A stretch of 64,000 bases of DNA from Neonectria sp. B-13 (taxonomy: Eukaryota; Ascomycota; Sordariomycetes; Hypocreales; Nectriaceae). A program made the translations under genes and the position numbers. Where the stretch lies: the NCBI GenBank assembly GCA_002682825.1, contig NOKP01000035.1, forward strand, positions 393,276-457,275. Reading direction: 5' to 3'. The notes beneath the pieces are model-generated. The model was not told the DNA's origin and did not search any database. It saw only the letters and a list, made by a program, of their open reading frames with translations. Of this stretch, positions 1 through 10,760 are shown in pieces (position 1 is the stretch's first letter; every line of letters begins with the position of its first letter).

Positions 1-30
1 TGTCATGTATCTTTACATTGCCTATCATTC

Positions 31-1710
31 TTACTTAGCCGTCTCAGCTAGTGCTCTGCGCCTTGTTGTATAACCTTCCCTCAAGCTTTCTATCATCTGA
101 ATATTATCCTCAGCCAGCGTTTTTGCTTGGTCTGCACCATCAGGCAGCTGAGCAATCCACACTCGGGTGTCTTCTACTTCTTGCCGCGCAGACTCTTCAT
201 CCTGAGCTAGCTCCTCAATCTGATGCGTGACACTCTGCCTGTCCACGTTCTCAAACCCAGTGGCAAGTTTGAATGTCTTTCCGGGACAGAGACGGTCGGC
301 GTCCATCTGAGACGCTTCGTACGCCTTCTGATAGATCGAGGCTTGTTGCTCAGCGTGTCGAAGTCTGAGTTGTACCGCTCTGCCACCGTCCTGCTCAGAT
401 TGCTGGGTATCCCTAGTCTCTTGCCGTACTCTCCACAGGTTGTCCTGCTGCCACGAATTCTCACCCCTAAGCTGTTCCAGCTCCCACAAGGGCAAGTCTT
501 CAGGCCTCTGGGCCTGTCCATTAGGACAAAGCCGAGCAGCAGTTTTCTCTGTCTCGAGGCGTTGCCTCGCTGCCCGTTCGTTGCCTCTCTCGACCTGCCA
601 CAGTTTCCAACGCGCAAGCCACTCTTCATCGACAGTTTTGGCCGCCGCCAGTCTATCTTGGAGCTGCCGATTGAATAAGCCGTCGTCGTGTTGTAGCCAA
701 CCCTCGAGCTCTGCCACCTTGCGAAGTGGTTCCTCCGCAGCCCACTCGGCTGAGCGGGCAGCGTTTGCCCGTACCAGGTCCACCAGGAAAGCATCACCGT
801 CAAAGTCATCCCCAGGCCAGCCGTGTTTGCGGTATAGAGGTTTGGTAGTCTCTTTTTCCCACTGAGAACCGGAATTCTCGCCGCCTCCGGGCGTTTCTGT
901 AAGATCGTGGTACCATCGTATGATGTCACGCAAGACTTCGCCGGCCGGCCGACTGTCCGCTTCGTCGTAAATTCCTTCGCTGTCTTCCATGTCTTCATCA
1001 CTGTCTTTTGCGTCTTCATCACTTCCTTCTGTACCTTCCTCTCTGCTGTCCGCCCCTTGGTTACTCTCCTCTTTTTCTTCATCACTGTCCTCCACGTCTT
1101 CCTCACTCCTTTCTGTTCCTTGCTCACTCTCGCCTTCATCCGTCTCCCAGTCGCTTCCTTCTTCCTCGCTGTCCTCTTTTGAGATGTAATTAGTAAGTAG
1201 GCCTCGAAGTCCGTGGTCGTATGAGCCCCCAGATTCTTGATCAAGTATCCAAATGCAGTGTTTCTTAGCACTGTAAATAATCACGCATTTGTGATTTCCC
1301 AACATGGACAGAGGCGTCATCCACGGTCGCATGGCATCTTCTTCCGAATCAGCGTAGAACGGATCACGGCTTTGTTCCACGTCGGCAGCTGTGCGAAAGT
1401 CGGCAAATCCACCGCCCTGGAAGAAATCGAGCCCTTCTGTGCCAGTATTATCAACGTAAGGGAGGATGCTATAGAGGTAGATCATGGAGTCGTCCAAGCC
1501 GTGGGAGCGATACATGGGAACGAGGGCGTCAATATTGTGAGGACCTGGTAGAATCCAAGCAGGGTCAAGATATTGCATTCGAGCGAGGGTTTTATATATC
1601 TCCAGCATGAGCTCGGCGACTTCGTGTAGCTGGGCTTTTTGAGTGGGAGTGATGTTTTCCATGATCAATCGGAAAGGCGGTGCTTTTACCAGCGACATGA
1701 ATGAAGGCAA
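31..1710 (-). CDS. Uncharacterised protein with acidic central segment
   Basis: Single open frame of 559 codons on the minus strand; I do not recognise the family. The N-terminal 170 residues look folded and contain aromatic-rich blocks (RDPFYADSEED, WMTPLSMLGNHKCVIIY, CIWILDQESGG). Residues about 180-260 form a very acidic, low-complexity stretch of Glu/Asp/Ser. The C-terminal half is rich in Glu, Gln, Arg and Ala and is probably helical or coiled coil. An internal methionine at residue 17 (MENITPTQ) is an alternative start; I kept the first ATG because nothing separates them. The long antisense frame over the acidic repeat is a codon-bias shadow. Function unknown; no signal peptide or membrane segment is obvious. 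Confidence 0.7.
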   Translation of the reverse strand: MPSFMSLVKAPPFRLIMENITPTQKAQLHEVAELMLEIYKTLARMQYLDPAWILPGPHNIDALVPMYRSHGLDDSMIYLYSILPYVDNTGTEGLDFFQGGGFADFRTAADVEQSRDPFYADSEEDAMRPWMTPLSMLGNHKCVIIYSAKKHCIWILDQESGGSYDHGLRGLLTNYISKEDSEEEGSDWETDEGESEQGTERSEEDVEDSDEEKEESNQGADSREEGTEGSDEDAKDSDEDMEDSEGIYDEADSRPAGEVLRDIIRWYHDLTETPGGGENSGSQWEKETTKPLYRKHGWPGDDFDGDAFLVDLVRANAARSAEWAAEEPLRKVAELEGWLQHDDGLFNRQLQDRLAAAKTVDEEWLARWKLWQVERGNERAARQRLETEKTAARLCPNGQAQRPEDLPLWELEQLRGENSWQQDNLWRVRQETRDTQQSEQDGGRAVQLRLRHAEQQASIYQKAYEASQMDADRLCPGKTFKLATGFENVDRQSVTHQIEELAQDEESARQEVEDTRVWIAQLPDGADQAKTLAEDNIQMIESLREGYTTRRRALAETAK

Positions 1711-2199
1711 GACGTATTAAAAGAGGACCGTCGTATAAAGATAGTTGAATAAATTAAGGCATAGATGAAGTTTTCTCTCTCGTACGATCCGCTAGTTGTT
1801 GAGTATTGATGCCTGAGGCGCAATTAGGCTACAACCAAGCCATAGACCAACCAGAGAGTCAACTATCACGATCGTCTCTATTTAGAGTTACAAAAACAGC
1901 GGTGAGTATGTGATGGCGCTCTGATATAACCGCCGTAATAATATCACTAGGAGCTTGGAGCCCTCTGCCCTCCAGAGCTGAGAGGCTGTCTCATGGCTAA
2001 GAGAGCCAAGATAGACAAGAAGTGCTGTGTTGAATCGACAACAACGTGACTTAGAAGACACAGCGGCAAAGCGTCGATGTGTAGAACCTTATCAAATAAA
2101 AGGTGTCTAATCTAGCCCACCGAGAGCTAGTACTAAGGTTTGATAACAATTCAAAGAAAAGGACTGGAGGTCTAGGGTAAGGATGCCGAAACTCGGAAC

Positions 2200-3390
2200 C
2201 TACGAAGATACCCCTACGCAGACATTGTAATTCAACCACAAGACGCAATCCGCCTTAGGGTTCCATTTGGCATATTCAGCCTCGGTTATCTTGTACTTTG
2301 GCAATGGACCAGCAGCTATCAGCCTTGGTAACTTCATGCCACTTCTTGCACTTGCAGAGGGCACCGGGTTGGGTAGGAGTAGGATGAGAGCTGGTGCAGC
2401 CAGTCGCAGCTGCTAACTTTGTTAAAGTTGATGTTGCCAGTGTTGTTGCCACAGCCGTCGCTGTAACCGCTGGATTTTCCTCCGTACCTCAAAGTCCAAT
2501 AGTGTCAGCCAAAGCTACGTCTTGCAGGCCCGGAAACTGTCCACTTCCCGACGCAATAAGAGTATCCAGCCCAAAGACCGGAACAGTCGTCCTCTACCGC
2601 AGGGTTCCATTTCAGAAACGTCGCCTTTTTTAAGTTGCTGTACTTTTCCACAATCGTGTCGCATGCGTCCCCCTTGGTAGCGACATGCCACCTAGTGCAG
2701 TCTTTGGAAATACCAGATTGCGTCTCGCTCGGTGCTATCGGGCTCGTTGGAGCAGATGTGGTTGTTGCAGTCGACGTGTTTGCTAGTTCATGTCCAGGAA
2801 TAGACACACAATACCAGTACTTGGCCCAGAGCCCGCTGCAGTCATCACCCACGGCGGGGTTCCACTTGACAAACTCCTTCGTTGTCAGTCCGTACTCGTC
2901 GACGATGGTATCGCAGAGCTCGCCCTTCTTGGCAAAGTGCCACTCGTCGCAGTTGCTAACCGTGCCGTTCAACCTCGGAGAATACGTTGGCGACGGTGTT
3001 GCAGTCGGGGTCATGAAGGTTGCCGAAGATACAGGAGTTCCGCTGTTGACCTCTACGCAGTATGAGAAGCCGACTTCAATGCCGCTGCAGTCTTCTTTGA
3101 CGGAAGGGTTCTGCAAGGAAGGCAATTCGGTCAGTGAGCTATACAAGATTCCAGAGAAGGCAATGTATCCAGTGGACGAATTCCTTGTGGGTGATAGCCC
3201 ACCATGATTCCACATAGTCACAGTCCTGCTTACTGAAACCAATTGCGTAATAGTACGTGCAAGATTTCGTTGTGTCGTTAGGCACCAAGGGCTTGGTGTC
3301 TCCCCGTGTTTGTTCCAGCGCGTAAGAGTCACGGTGCAACGTCAAGGCACTGGTAGCGACGGAAAAGAAAGATAAAAGACCTCGCAACAT
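2200..3390 (-). pseudogene. Multi-LysM secreted protein, decayed
   Basis: Starts with a signal-peptide-like MLRGLLSFFSVATSALTL, then four LysM-type units. Units 2 and 3 are clear: CDEWHFAKKGELCDTIV...FVKWNPAVGDDCSGLW and CTRWHVATKGDACDTIV...FLKWNPAVEDDCSGLW. LysM proteins bind chitin or related glycans outside the cell and often shield fungi from plant chitinases. Three lesions are visible. The first intron (3168-3111, 58 bp, CTGAC branch, TTGCAG acceptor) begins AT instead of GT, splitting LysM 1. After LysM 3 the frame hits a TGA at about 2505, while the Thr/Pro linker continues in another frame. LysM 4 has a one-base insertion near 2295, after which KWNPKADC...LWLNYNVCVG resumes in another frame and ends at the TAG at 2200. 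A weak 34-bp GTATAG intron could rescue the first lesion but not the others. Confidence 0.72.
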
Positions 3391-4228
3391 GTTCAATGAG
3401 TGTACTTAGTTGGAAAGTAAGGAACGAATGATTGTGGATGCTGTTTAGGAACCGTGAGCAAAGGCTAGGTGAGCGTATATGTAACTACGTGAACTGCTCA
3501 CCTAATATCCGGGCGAGGACATAGACAATCAATACGCAGCCTAGGTGACCCATACCCGCTTTCAAGTCACCATCGTCCGATAAATCATGTCGTAAATCCT
3601 GAGGGATTTCTCATGTCGGCCCAATAGACGTAAGAGGGCTGTGGAGGTGTAAAAAGACTTCCTCGGTTACGTGACACCATGCCCAATTGCTAAAGTGAAA
3701 CAAACTTCAACCAAACAAAGAGTCTATCAGGTTGTGCGTGCTTTGCATCTGCTGATCAGTTTCGCGGAATTGGAGACGTGGGGTCGGGGACTTGACGGGG
3801 CGGGTGAGTAAACAGTGTTCCTCTGGCGTTTAATGCGACATCCCAGCACGAGACGAGGAGCATTACGGGCAGCAGACCTTTAGCATGGCCATAATACTAC
3901 ATAATACAGGCAGGTAGTGCCATCACATAAAGAGGAGCCATGTCTCAGAGTTGAACTAACTACCGACAACCAACAACCAACACCTATCACAACGTCCTGC
4001 ATCAGCGCGCAGCACGGACTCAAGGCATTCCATTCCGCAGCTGTTCTCTTTACACTGTGTTACTCCACCCACCAGACTTTTAATCAGGAGGCTGGGGATT
4101 CAGCTGATGCCTACATAACCCTCAGTTGTTGGTCGCCCCGTCTCCACCTCAATCCATCCAAGTTTACTCTAAACAATACAATCGATAGCAAGATCCGCTT
4201 TCTCCTCATTAATTTCGTTTTGGAAAGG
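3391..4228. other. Intergenic, no gene seen
   Basis: Spacer between the decayed LysM gene and the next plus-strand gene. It holds the upstream regions of both. The plus-strand frame that opens at 3917 runs into the gene starting at 4229 without domain-like composition, so I treat it as leader sequence. Confidence 0.4.
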
Positions 4229-5180
4229 ATGCCGTCACTGCTTCCTCTCGCCCAGTATGGCAGTCGTCCTTTTGACCTCTTCGCTCTGGTACGTCGGGCC
4301 GTTGGAAACCGGATCAGATCATGGCTGACTGGGCCGTCCTGATTACAGGAGAAATGGGATTACACACAACTAACAGAGAATGATCAACGCCAATGGAATA
4401 CCCTAGTCAAGGAGTACCTATCGCGGTCGGTCGCGGAACGCCAGGTTCGTGAAGTCTCGTTTCTCCCTCAATGGAAACAGAGAGAGCTAACGGGAGTCTC
4501 AGCCCTATCATAAGTTGGCCAGCGATGTTTACAACAAATACGGCACATACGAACCCCCATTCCTTACGCAGGAGAATATTGCGCGTGTTCTAAAGCCCCA
4601 TCAGACTCTTCAGGAGCGTAATGTCAGTGCTCTGGTCGAAAGTGGCTTTACCACCCCCGTCTGGGTGAGAGTGTGCTATGATCCTGCCTTGGAAGATAAA
4701 TATCAGCAGTTCCAAAACGAGTGTGACGTTGGGGAGGCCTTCAACATAAACCCAGAATATGTTAACATGTATCTCGATGACCCACTTCTGTATGACGCCG
4801 GCCCGAGCTATGATAGGGATGCCATACTCCAAATCATGGTCCTTCGGATCCCTGCCCTTTTTGACGCGGGCCCAGCGGAGGAGCCTGACAGTGAGGAAGA
4901 AGAGTCACTTGATGCGCTGGAGCTTGCAGACAACAACGCACACACGTTCCTGCTGGTGGCAGATGCAGAGGGCATCGAGGAGAACCTACTTAAGATTATG
5001 TGGCTTGACTGCTATGGAAACTGTGTTTGGCATAATAAGATAGGACCTGATGAGCTGGAACCCATGTGTGGTGGCTTTTCTGGTGGCTTGTGGCTGTCGG
5101 AGGCTATCGGTTGCTATGGCTTGAGCTGCAACCAGGATGGTCATGGGAGGAGATACCGCGGACTTTCAGAGGAACGTTGA
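4229..5180 (+). CDS. Uncharacterised three-exon protein
   Basis: Proposed exons 4229-4288, 4349-4444 and 4503-5180 join in frame through two canonical introns (GTACGT...TTACAG and GTTCGT...TCTCAG), giving about 277 aa. The product begins MPSLLPLAQYGSRPFDLF and has an acidic patch (EEPDSEEEESLDALEL) near residue 190. I recognise no domain, signal peptide or membrane segment. The 3' end is doubtful: after the Gly-rich GGFSGGLWLSEAIGCYG the frame soon stops, while another frame from about 5170 reads on plausibly (RNVDYSHMVGGTLATRQ) to about 5313. This suggests an unrecognised intron or a recent frameshift. An orphan exon pair downstream (5330-5912) could belong to the same gene. Confidence 0.55.
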
Positions 5181-5329
5181 TTATTCACACATGGTTGGAG
5201 GTACACTTGCGACTCGACAGGCGGGAAAGGTTAGAGAAAATAGGGCAAATTGTGTTGAGAGACAAATGAGATTAAACTTGACTTGCACAGAGCCCTTTAT
5301 CTTATATCTCCCCTAACTAATCACAATAA

Positions 5330-5912
5330 AGACTCATCTTCAATCAACCTGCACCATTCATCAAACCCGAAGCGTCGTTGTCTTATTCTAACCCCATAAT
5401 TACGCTTGGAAGACAGCTCGAGGGGAACAAGGTACTCGAAAGTGGTTCTCCAGTGGGCTCTGGAGAGCAATATGGTTCTAGGGTTGACTGGCAATCATCA
5501 TCCAGGAGCTCCCATTCAAAGCCCTCCTCGACGGATTCATCATCAATGGGACACCACTTGATATACTTGGCGTATTATTAGACAGCAGTACTGCTTTATA
5601 TTTCGGCTATTGTCGGAATGGCCGTCACAATAACCGGGATGGTATTGTTGGGCGCCCAACAACCCACGAGCCTGATGGCGTAGTCCATGGATCTGACCAA
5701 GTAACACCAGGAACTGCATCGTAAGAGTCATCCTCCGGTGGTCTGGTTCTCATTACCAGTTCCATGAGTAACTGAGGCTAAACAACTAATGCAACAGGGA
5801 CTTACGAAACGCAGACGGTTCGACCCTTGAGCGAGGCCATGTTGTTGCGAGACGGGTAAATAATTGTATTCCAGGAGACAAATTCAGTCAACGAATAGCC
5901 GCAATCACGTAG
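5330..5912 (+). pseudogene. Exon fragments of an unrecognised gene
   Basis: Three segments join in frame: 5330-5431, 5506-5720 and 5798-5912. The introns run GTACTC...CATCCAG and GTAAGA...GCAACAG. The joined reading contains FKALLDGFIINGTPLDILGV, STALYFGYCRNGRHNNRDG and THEPDGVVHGSDQVTPG, ends at TAG 5910-5912, and has protein-like composition. No ATG starts it: an in-frame stop precedes the first segment and a possible acceptor lies at its start. It may be the 3' part of the 4229 gene or a remnant. I recognise no family. Confidence 0.35.
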
Positions 5913-6159
5913 CAAAGTCGCGCATGTCTCATTGGGTTGCATCTATGGAATTTAGTCTATAGTCCAGTCCTGGCGGATTGACGTGCGAAGAAGACTTCGA
6001 ACCTTGTGCAACGCGCAACTCAAGCCAAGTCTGCTTGCTTTAATAATTCGCACTTGAAGTCAATGCTGTTGTCCGCCAAGAACCGATCAATAGCAAGCTT
6101 CTTGTTCTCTGCGATCGAGGTGCGAGGAGGTAGCCGTAATTAGTGTGTTGTGTGGTCAG

Positions 6160-6230
6160 AGGTGAGAAAAGCTCGAACCCGTAGCGCCCTCATCTTATGA
6201 GACCTGCTTTTACAATTGACTACCACAAGC
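6160..6230 (-). pseudogene. Degenerate tRNA-like sequence (CAU anticodon-like)
   Basis: The minus strand reads an A-box-like TAGTCAATTG, an anticodon-loop-like CTCATAA and a B-box-like GGTTCGAGCTT in tRNA order and spacing. The anticodon, T-arm and acceptor stems do not pair properly, so this is a decayed tRNA or a tRNA-derived element, not a working tRNA gene. Confidence 0.3.
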
Positions 6231-6633
6231 ATGACATTATCCAATGTTTTTGCTATCATCTTGGTTTCCTCTAGTATATTGTTCTTATTGCTAAGAATTG
6301 ATCAATCTCTGATCGAAACGTAGCTGAAATTTGATGATCTCTCGCCCATTAACTATTCTGGAAGTGGTGTACTCCCACGATAAGTGGCACTTATAATTAG
6401 GGGCAGGGATAGTTTAGGTGTGGCTTTTTGTGACGTAGAATTGAGATTTAACAGAACGCCCATGTTCTCTCCTGCTCCAATTAGAGGCGCCATCCTTGTG
6501 TGAAGAGGGGCTAACAAATATGGCGCATCTATTTCCTTTCTGTTCATACTTCTCTTCAACAGCTCAAATATCTTCTCTTCTGAACATCACAGTTCCTTAT
6601 CACTTGTTGATATCAGGCAGCGGATGATTGAGA

Positions 6634-7788
6634 ATGGCCCCATTGCCGAATCGATACGATAAACCGCTTCCTCCTGACCGCTTGAAGCAGGCGGAAGCGG
6701 ATCCTCTCGGCACGGTAACATTGTGGACGTACTTCTACAACTCCATCGATTGCTTATCAGCTGGAAATATCTTTGACGCGCACGAAACCGTTGCGACAGC
6801 TGAGCAAGATCTTGTTGCGGCTGCCTTCGTCTTTTACGCTGCAGATGTTGAAAGGAAGGACAAGATCCTAGGTAAGGTCTCGCAAAATGGGCCAAAAATG
6901 CCGCACAATGTAGCACAGAGCTTATGATGCGCTGTAGGCAATGAATTCTTCTTCAAGCTCTTGAACCGATGTGTCACAGGCACCTACAGCATGGTTGAGG
7001 GCATGAATTCTTGGATGAAGGATGAAACCGGGACTTCTGCATTCGAGACGCCTTCTTTACTGCACATCCTCGTCGCGGTTGCCATTAAGCACTACAACTA
7101 CGATGTCTTGGTTGACCTAACAAGATTTCCGCTCCCCTCGCGCAACATCTTTACCACTTGCCTGTCACCTACAATCGCTTACCTCGAGCCAACTCTTCCA
7201 GCAAGAGGATGGGACGCTCTTGAGCGCGCAGGTTGGATCTCAGCATACCAACGACCACAGAAGGATATAGAGGCGTCAAACTTAGCGAATGGGGCTCAGG
7301 ATTACGTGAAAAACACTGTCGGTGGAACTTTGGACTCTTGTGTTCGGGATCTGCCGAGCTCAAACTTGCGATCTTACTTCTGTCACATCCCACGGACTCT
7401 CTACACCAACATACCACCATACCCGAAGTGGCCGGGAGATCCGGTCCTGGTCAAACACGCCGCTTCTCGAACTGGGGCTGACGGCCTAGAGGTGTTGCGA
7501 CTACTCGTCGAAATAGGAGGAATGGAGGTCAACGATGGGAAGACTTGGTGGAAGGCGGGCGACTACGATCCAAGGGCATGGAATCCGTCATGTCAGGATG
7601 GTAGTGACTGTACGGAGACTCCACTTCACATCGCAGTTGATAGGGGGAATGTCGAAGCAGTCGAGTATCTCCTAACGCATGGCGCGAGGAGAGTAGTAGA
7701 CAACTATGGAAGGGATCAGAGTGAGAGGGCGAAGATGAGGGGTGTGCCTGGAGTGTTAGATGTGTTTGAGAAATATCCACATTGGTAG
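6634..7788 (+). CDS. Protein with C-terminal ankyrin repeat
   Basis: Two exons, 6634-6871 and 6938-7788, joined by a canonical intron (GTAAGG...GCTGTAG) in phase 1, give 362 aa. Most of the protein is unrecognised. The C-terminus has an ankyrin-type unit, TETPLHIAVDRGNVEAVEYL followed by LTHGARR, and possibly a weaker one before it (GADGLEVLRLLVEIGGMEVN). Ankyrin repeats are protein-binding helices, so the partner decides the function. The next gene, converging from the other strand, is a larger ankyrin protein. They share no obvious N-terminal similarity, so a tandem-duplicate origin is not supported. Confidence 0.7.
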
Positions 7789-7920
7789 TCTTCTTGCGAA
7801 GCATCAGATACGTAACTGATGACGGCGAATGTAAAATATTGGAAAGTAGAAGGATGTCAAGGAAAAGAGTTATTTTTAAAGGTCATGGGCGCTGTGTGCT
7901 TAACAAGCCATGACTTAGCC

Positions 7921-10453
7921 TCAATGGAGTAAGCTCTCTTTCGCATCCTCAAAGGGCAAGGTATCCGAGTCTGTGTCCTCTTCGGAACTAGTTAGAAAGT
8001 CTACAGAATTCAGGAGGCCAGACTCCATCCGGTCATCAATGTTGCCATGCTGCTCAGCCTCCATCCGCAGGATGGATAAAATATCTTCAAACGTAGCGCT
8101 AAGCTTCTCGGACGCATCGTTACGTCCGTCTAGGACTTGCCTGTAATGATTCAGGATATATGAGCTGTCTGTGCGTGCTCGGAGGTGTTCTGCTGCTGTA
8201 AGGAGCAGCATCGTCTCGGCATCAGCGTATTGAGCTACTATTTCTAGAAGATTGGGCCCCCTTAGTCTCGGACACTCGCTGTACTCGGACCAGCGCTCAA
8301 GGAGAAGTTTGAGCACGGCATGGTTGTTGTACTGAATAGCTGCCACGAGAGGCGTCTGGCCGCTTTTTGAGGTTGCGTTGATATTTGCACCATATTCAAG
8401 GAGGAGCATGGCATGCGTGGCGCTGTTGCCTCTTGCGACATGCAGCAAAGGAGTGACACCGTCGACTCCACTCGCTTCGATGTTTGCGTTGAAGTCTAGA
8501 AATGTCTTCATAAGCACAGGATCCGAGGCATTGCGAGCGGCGCAGTTGAGTGGTGTGCCGAATTTCACACCGCGCGGTAGCTCGGGATCTGGCAGTGCCC
8601 CGGCTTCGAGGAGAAGACGGACGCACAACGTCTGGTTTTGGTTGGCAGCCAGGGTCAAGGGAGTGTTGAGCTTCTTGTCCATATTGTTCGGATCGGCGCC
8701 CCAGCTGAGAAGAGTAACTACCGCGCGTTCATCGCCTCGAGCGGCCGCCCATTGAAGTGCCGTCCGTCCAGTTGCGTCCGGATAGTCGACGTCTTGAGGA
8801 TGTTGACGTATTTCCTCGTCTAGATTCCCACCGCAGAGACCGAGTACAATCTTATGAATACGGGCGAAGTTCTGACGTTCGATATAATCGCTGCCTTCGG
8901 ATATGATTCGGAGGATGTCGACAACCTCTTGTGGAATGCGACCCCGAAGAACAATGTCTCCGGCTTTATCACTTGGACAGTCATCGCTTTTCGCAATCGG
9001 TCTGCATGGAGCCGTTGTCAGCACTTGCTCATTGAAACACTTGTAATACGCGGTACCTGTAGGTCGGATCCGCTCCAGCTGCCATGAGAAACTTGCAAGT
9101 CTCGTACTGTTGTCCGTACAGTGCCCACCGCGTCTGTTGTTAGTCTCCTAGTACATGTCAAGACGGAAATCGCTTACTCGAAGTAGTGAATAGCCTCTCG
9201 TCGAACTGACGTCTTGAGGTGAAGCGCGACCCTGGATGAACAGGCTCTTTAGACCTTCGATATTCCCATCAAGCGCAAAGCTTACACACTGCGAAGAGTC
9301 TGGGACTCGTCTCAGAGTCCGAAGCTGAAGTGAGGGTCCAGCATTAGCCTCATATGCAAGACGCATTTGAACTATCTGGGACCAACAGAATCCGAGAGGG
9401 AACCAGTATTCAACATCGAGTGTAGGGATCTGCTTCCTGACGCAGCTCGCCGAATCGCACTTGCCGCTTAGCAATGGCAAGCCGCTATACCCCAGGAAGA
9501 GCTGACCGAGCATATGGTCCATGAATGAGGGCGTACGTCGGCTCGAAACAGAGTGACAGGAGCAAATGCAGGTTGCTTGGCAAGTCGCTCGAGCCTGCCG
9601 TAGTCGTATCCCAACGGAAGCAGAGTTTGCATGGATACGGGCCGCCGAGGCTGGGCTCACCGCTCGAACCAAACGTCTTCTTGCTGGCGGAATTGAGGCG
9701 TTATACAAAGGTCCGATTTGCGAGGCTTGCGCGGCATGCATTTTTGTTGCTTGAGCCTGAAGTAATGTTTCCACTCTGCCGAGGCGTTCATCGACTTGAG
9801 AGTATTGCCGAGCCAACGCCTCTGCCATTGTCGAATGATGTTGCTGAAGGAGCATCTGTACGAAGCTGCTAGGGACTTCCGGATTTGAGGAGGTTGACTC
9901 TATAGAGTCTGACATCTTGACACTTAGCTGTTCAAGTTGGAGCCGGACGTGCATCATGTCTTGTCTGCAGCACAGTCGTCAGCCAAGTCTCTCGTATCTG
10001 TAGCCGGTAAGGCTTGGCGACCTACGAATTCGATGCGCCGAGGAGGATGTTCAGACTCGACTTGACCTGCTTGATATCCTCCTGCAAAGACCCGATTCGA
10101 CCTTGTTCCCTCCTCCACATCATAACCCGCGTAATGGTTTCTCGTTTCTTCATCCCTGCTAACAAGAGCCTGTCGAGGATTGCTTTCAGGTCCAGCAGGA
10201 CTGCCTCGCCACGCCTCAACAAGGTGGACAAGTTCGACTGGCCATCGCTGTCTCGGCCTGAAACTCTTCTCTCCTCAACCGCGATGGCGACTTGATGCAA
10301 CACGACGTTGAAATCCTGGATCTCGTTGTTTAGTGCATAGACGCGGCCGGGGAGCGAGTCCGAGTCCTCGCGAATCTTAGCAAGGGTGTTGGCGACCTGG
10401 GCTGTGATGGTTGTAACGGCAATGATGCTTGCTGTGATGGACAACGGATCCAT
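7921..10453 (-). CDS. PigL_N-type / ankyrin-repeat protein
   Basis: Four exons (10453-10026, 9964-9178, 9133-9057, 9001-7921) join in phase through canonical introns and give 790 aa, although three long frames appear separate. The N-terminus, MDPLSITASIIAVTTITAQV, followed by helical segments to residue 142, matches the fungal N-terminal domain of STAND-type proteins (PigL_N). The middle includes helical and Cys-containing stretches. From about residue 430 there are five or six ankyrin repeats (GRTALQWAAARGDERAVVTL, NTPLTLAANQNQTLCVRLLL, GVTPLLHVARGNSATHAMLL, GQTPLVAAIQYNNHAVLKLL). The tail is acidic. I see no NACHT or NB-ARC P-loop between the two ends. Related architectures are linked to allorecognition and programmed cell death in fungi; that role here is inferred. 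Confidence 0.85.
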
Positions 10454-10760
10454 GCTTGATGGATTCGAGGAGCATGATCCTGATCCACAGAAGTGACGAG
10501 CCTGCGTGATGGAGTTGCGGGTTGGCAAAAGCTGGCACAGTGGTGCGAGGCTGCAGCCTGTTCATGTAATACCAAGCACGTGTACAAATATCCACGTGAC
10601 ATTGCATGAGAATTAGATGTTATCAGTCTACAATCCCCGCACGTCCAAATCGCAACATCTGCAGAGCATCGCATCGACTGCGTCTACCGATCCACATAGA
10701 AGTTGCGGTTTCCCCGTTCTCGACATCATCGCCAACCCCAGTACTCACCGTACTCATAAC

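Noticed and set aside
207..1271. Long basic frame antisense-adjacent to the acidic-region gene
   Set aside because: It overlaps the Glu/Asp-rich repeat in a shifted frame; its Lys/Arg/Thr-rich sequence is what a GAA/GAG/GAC repeat gives in another frame.
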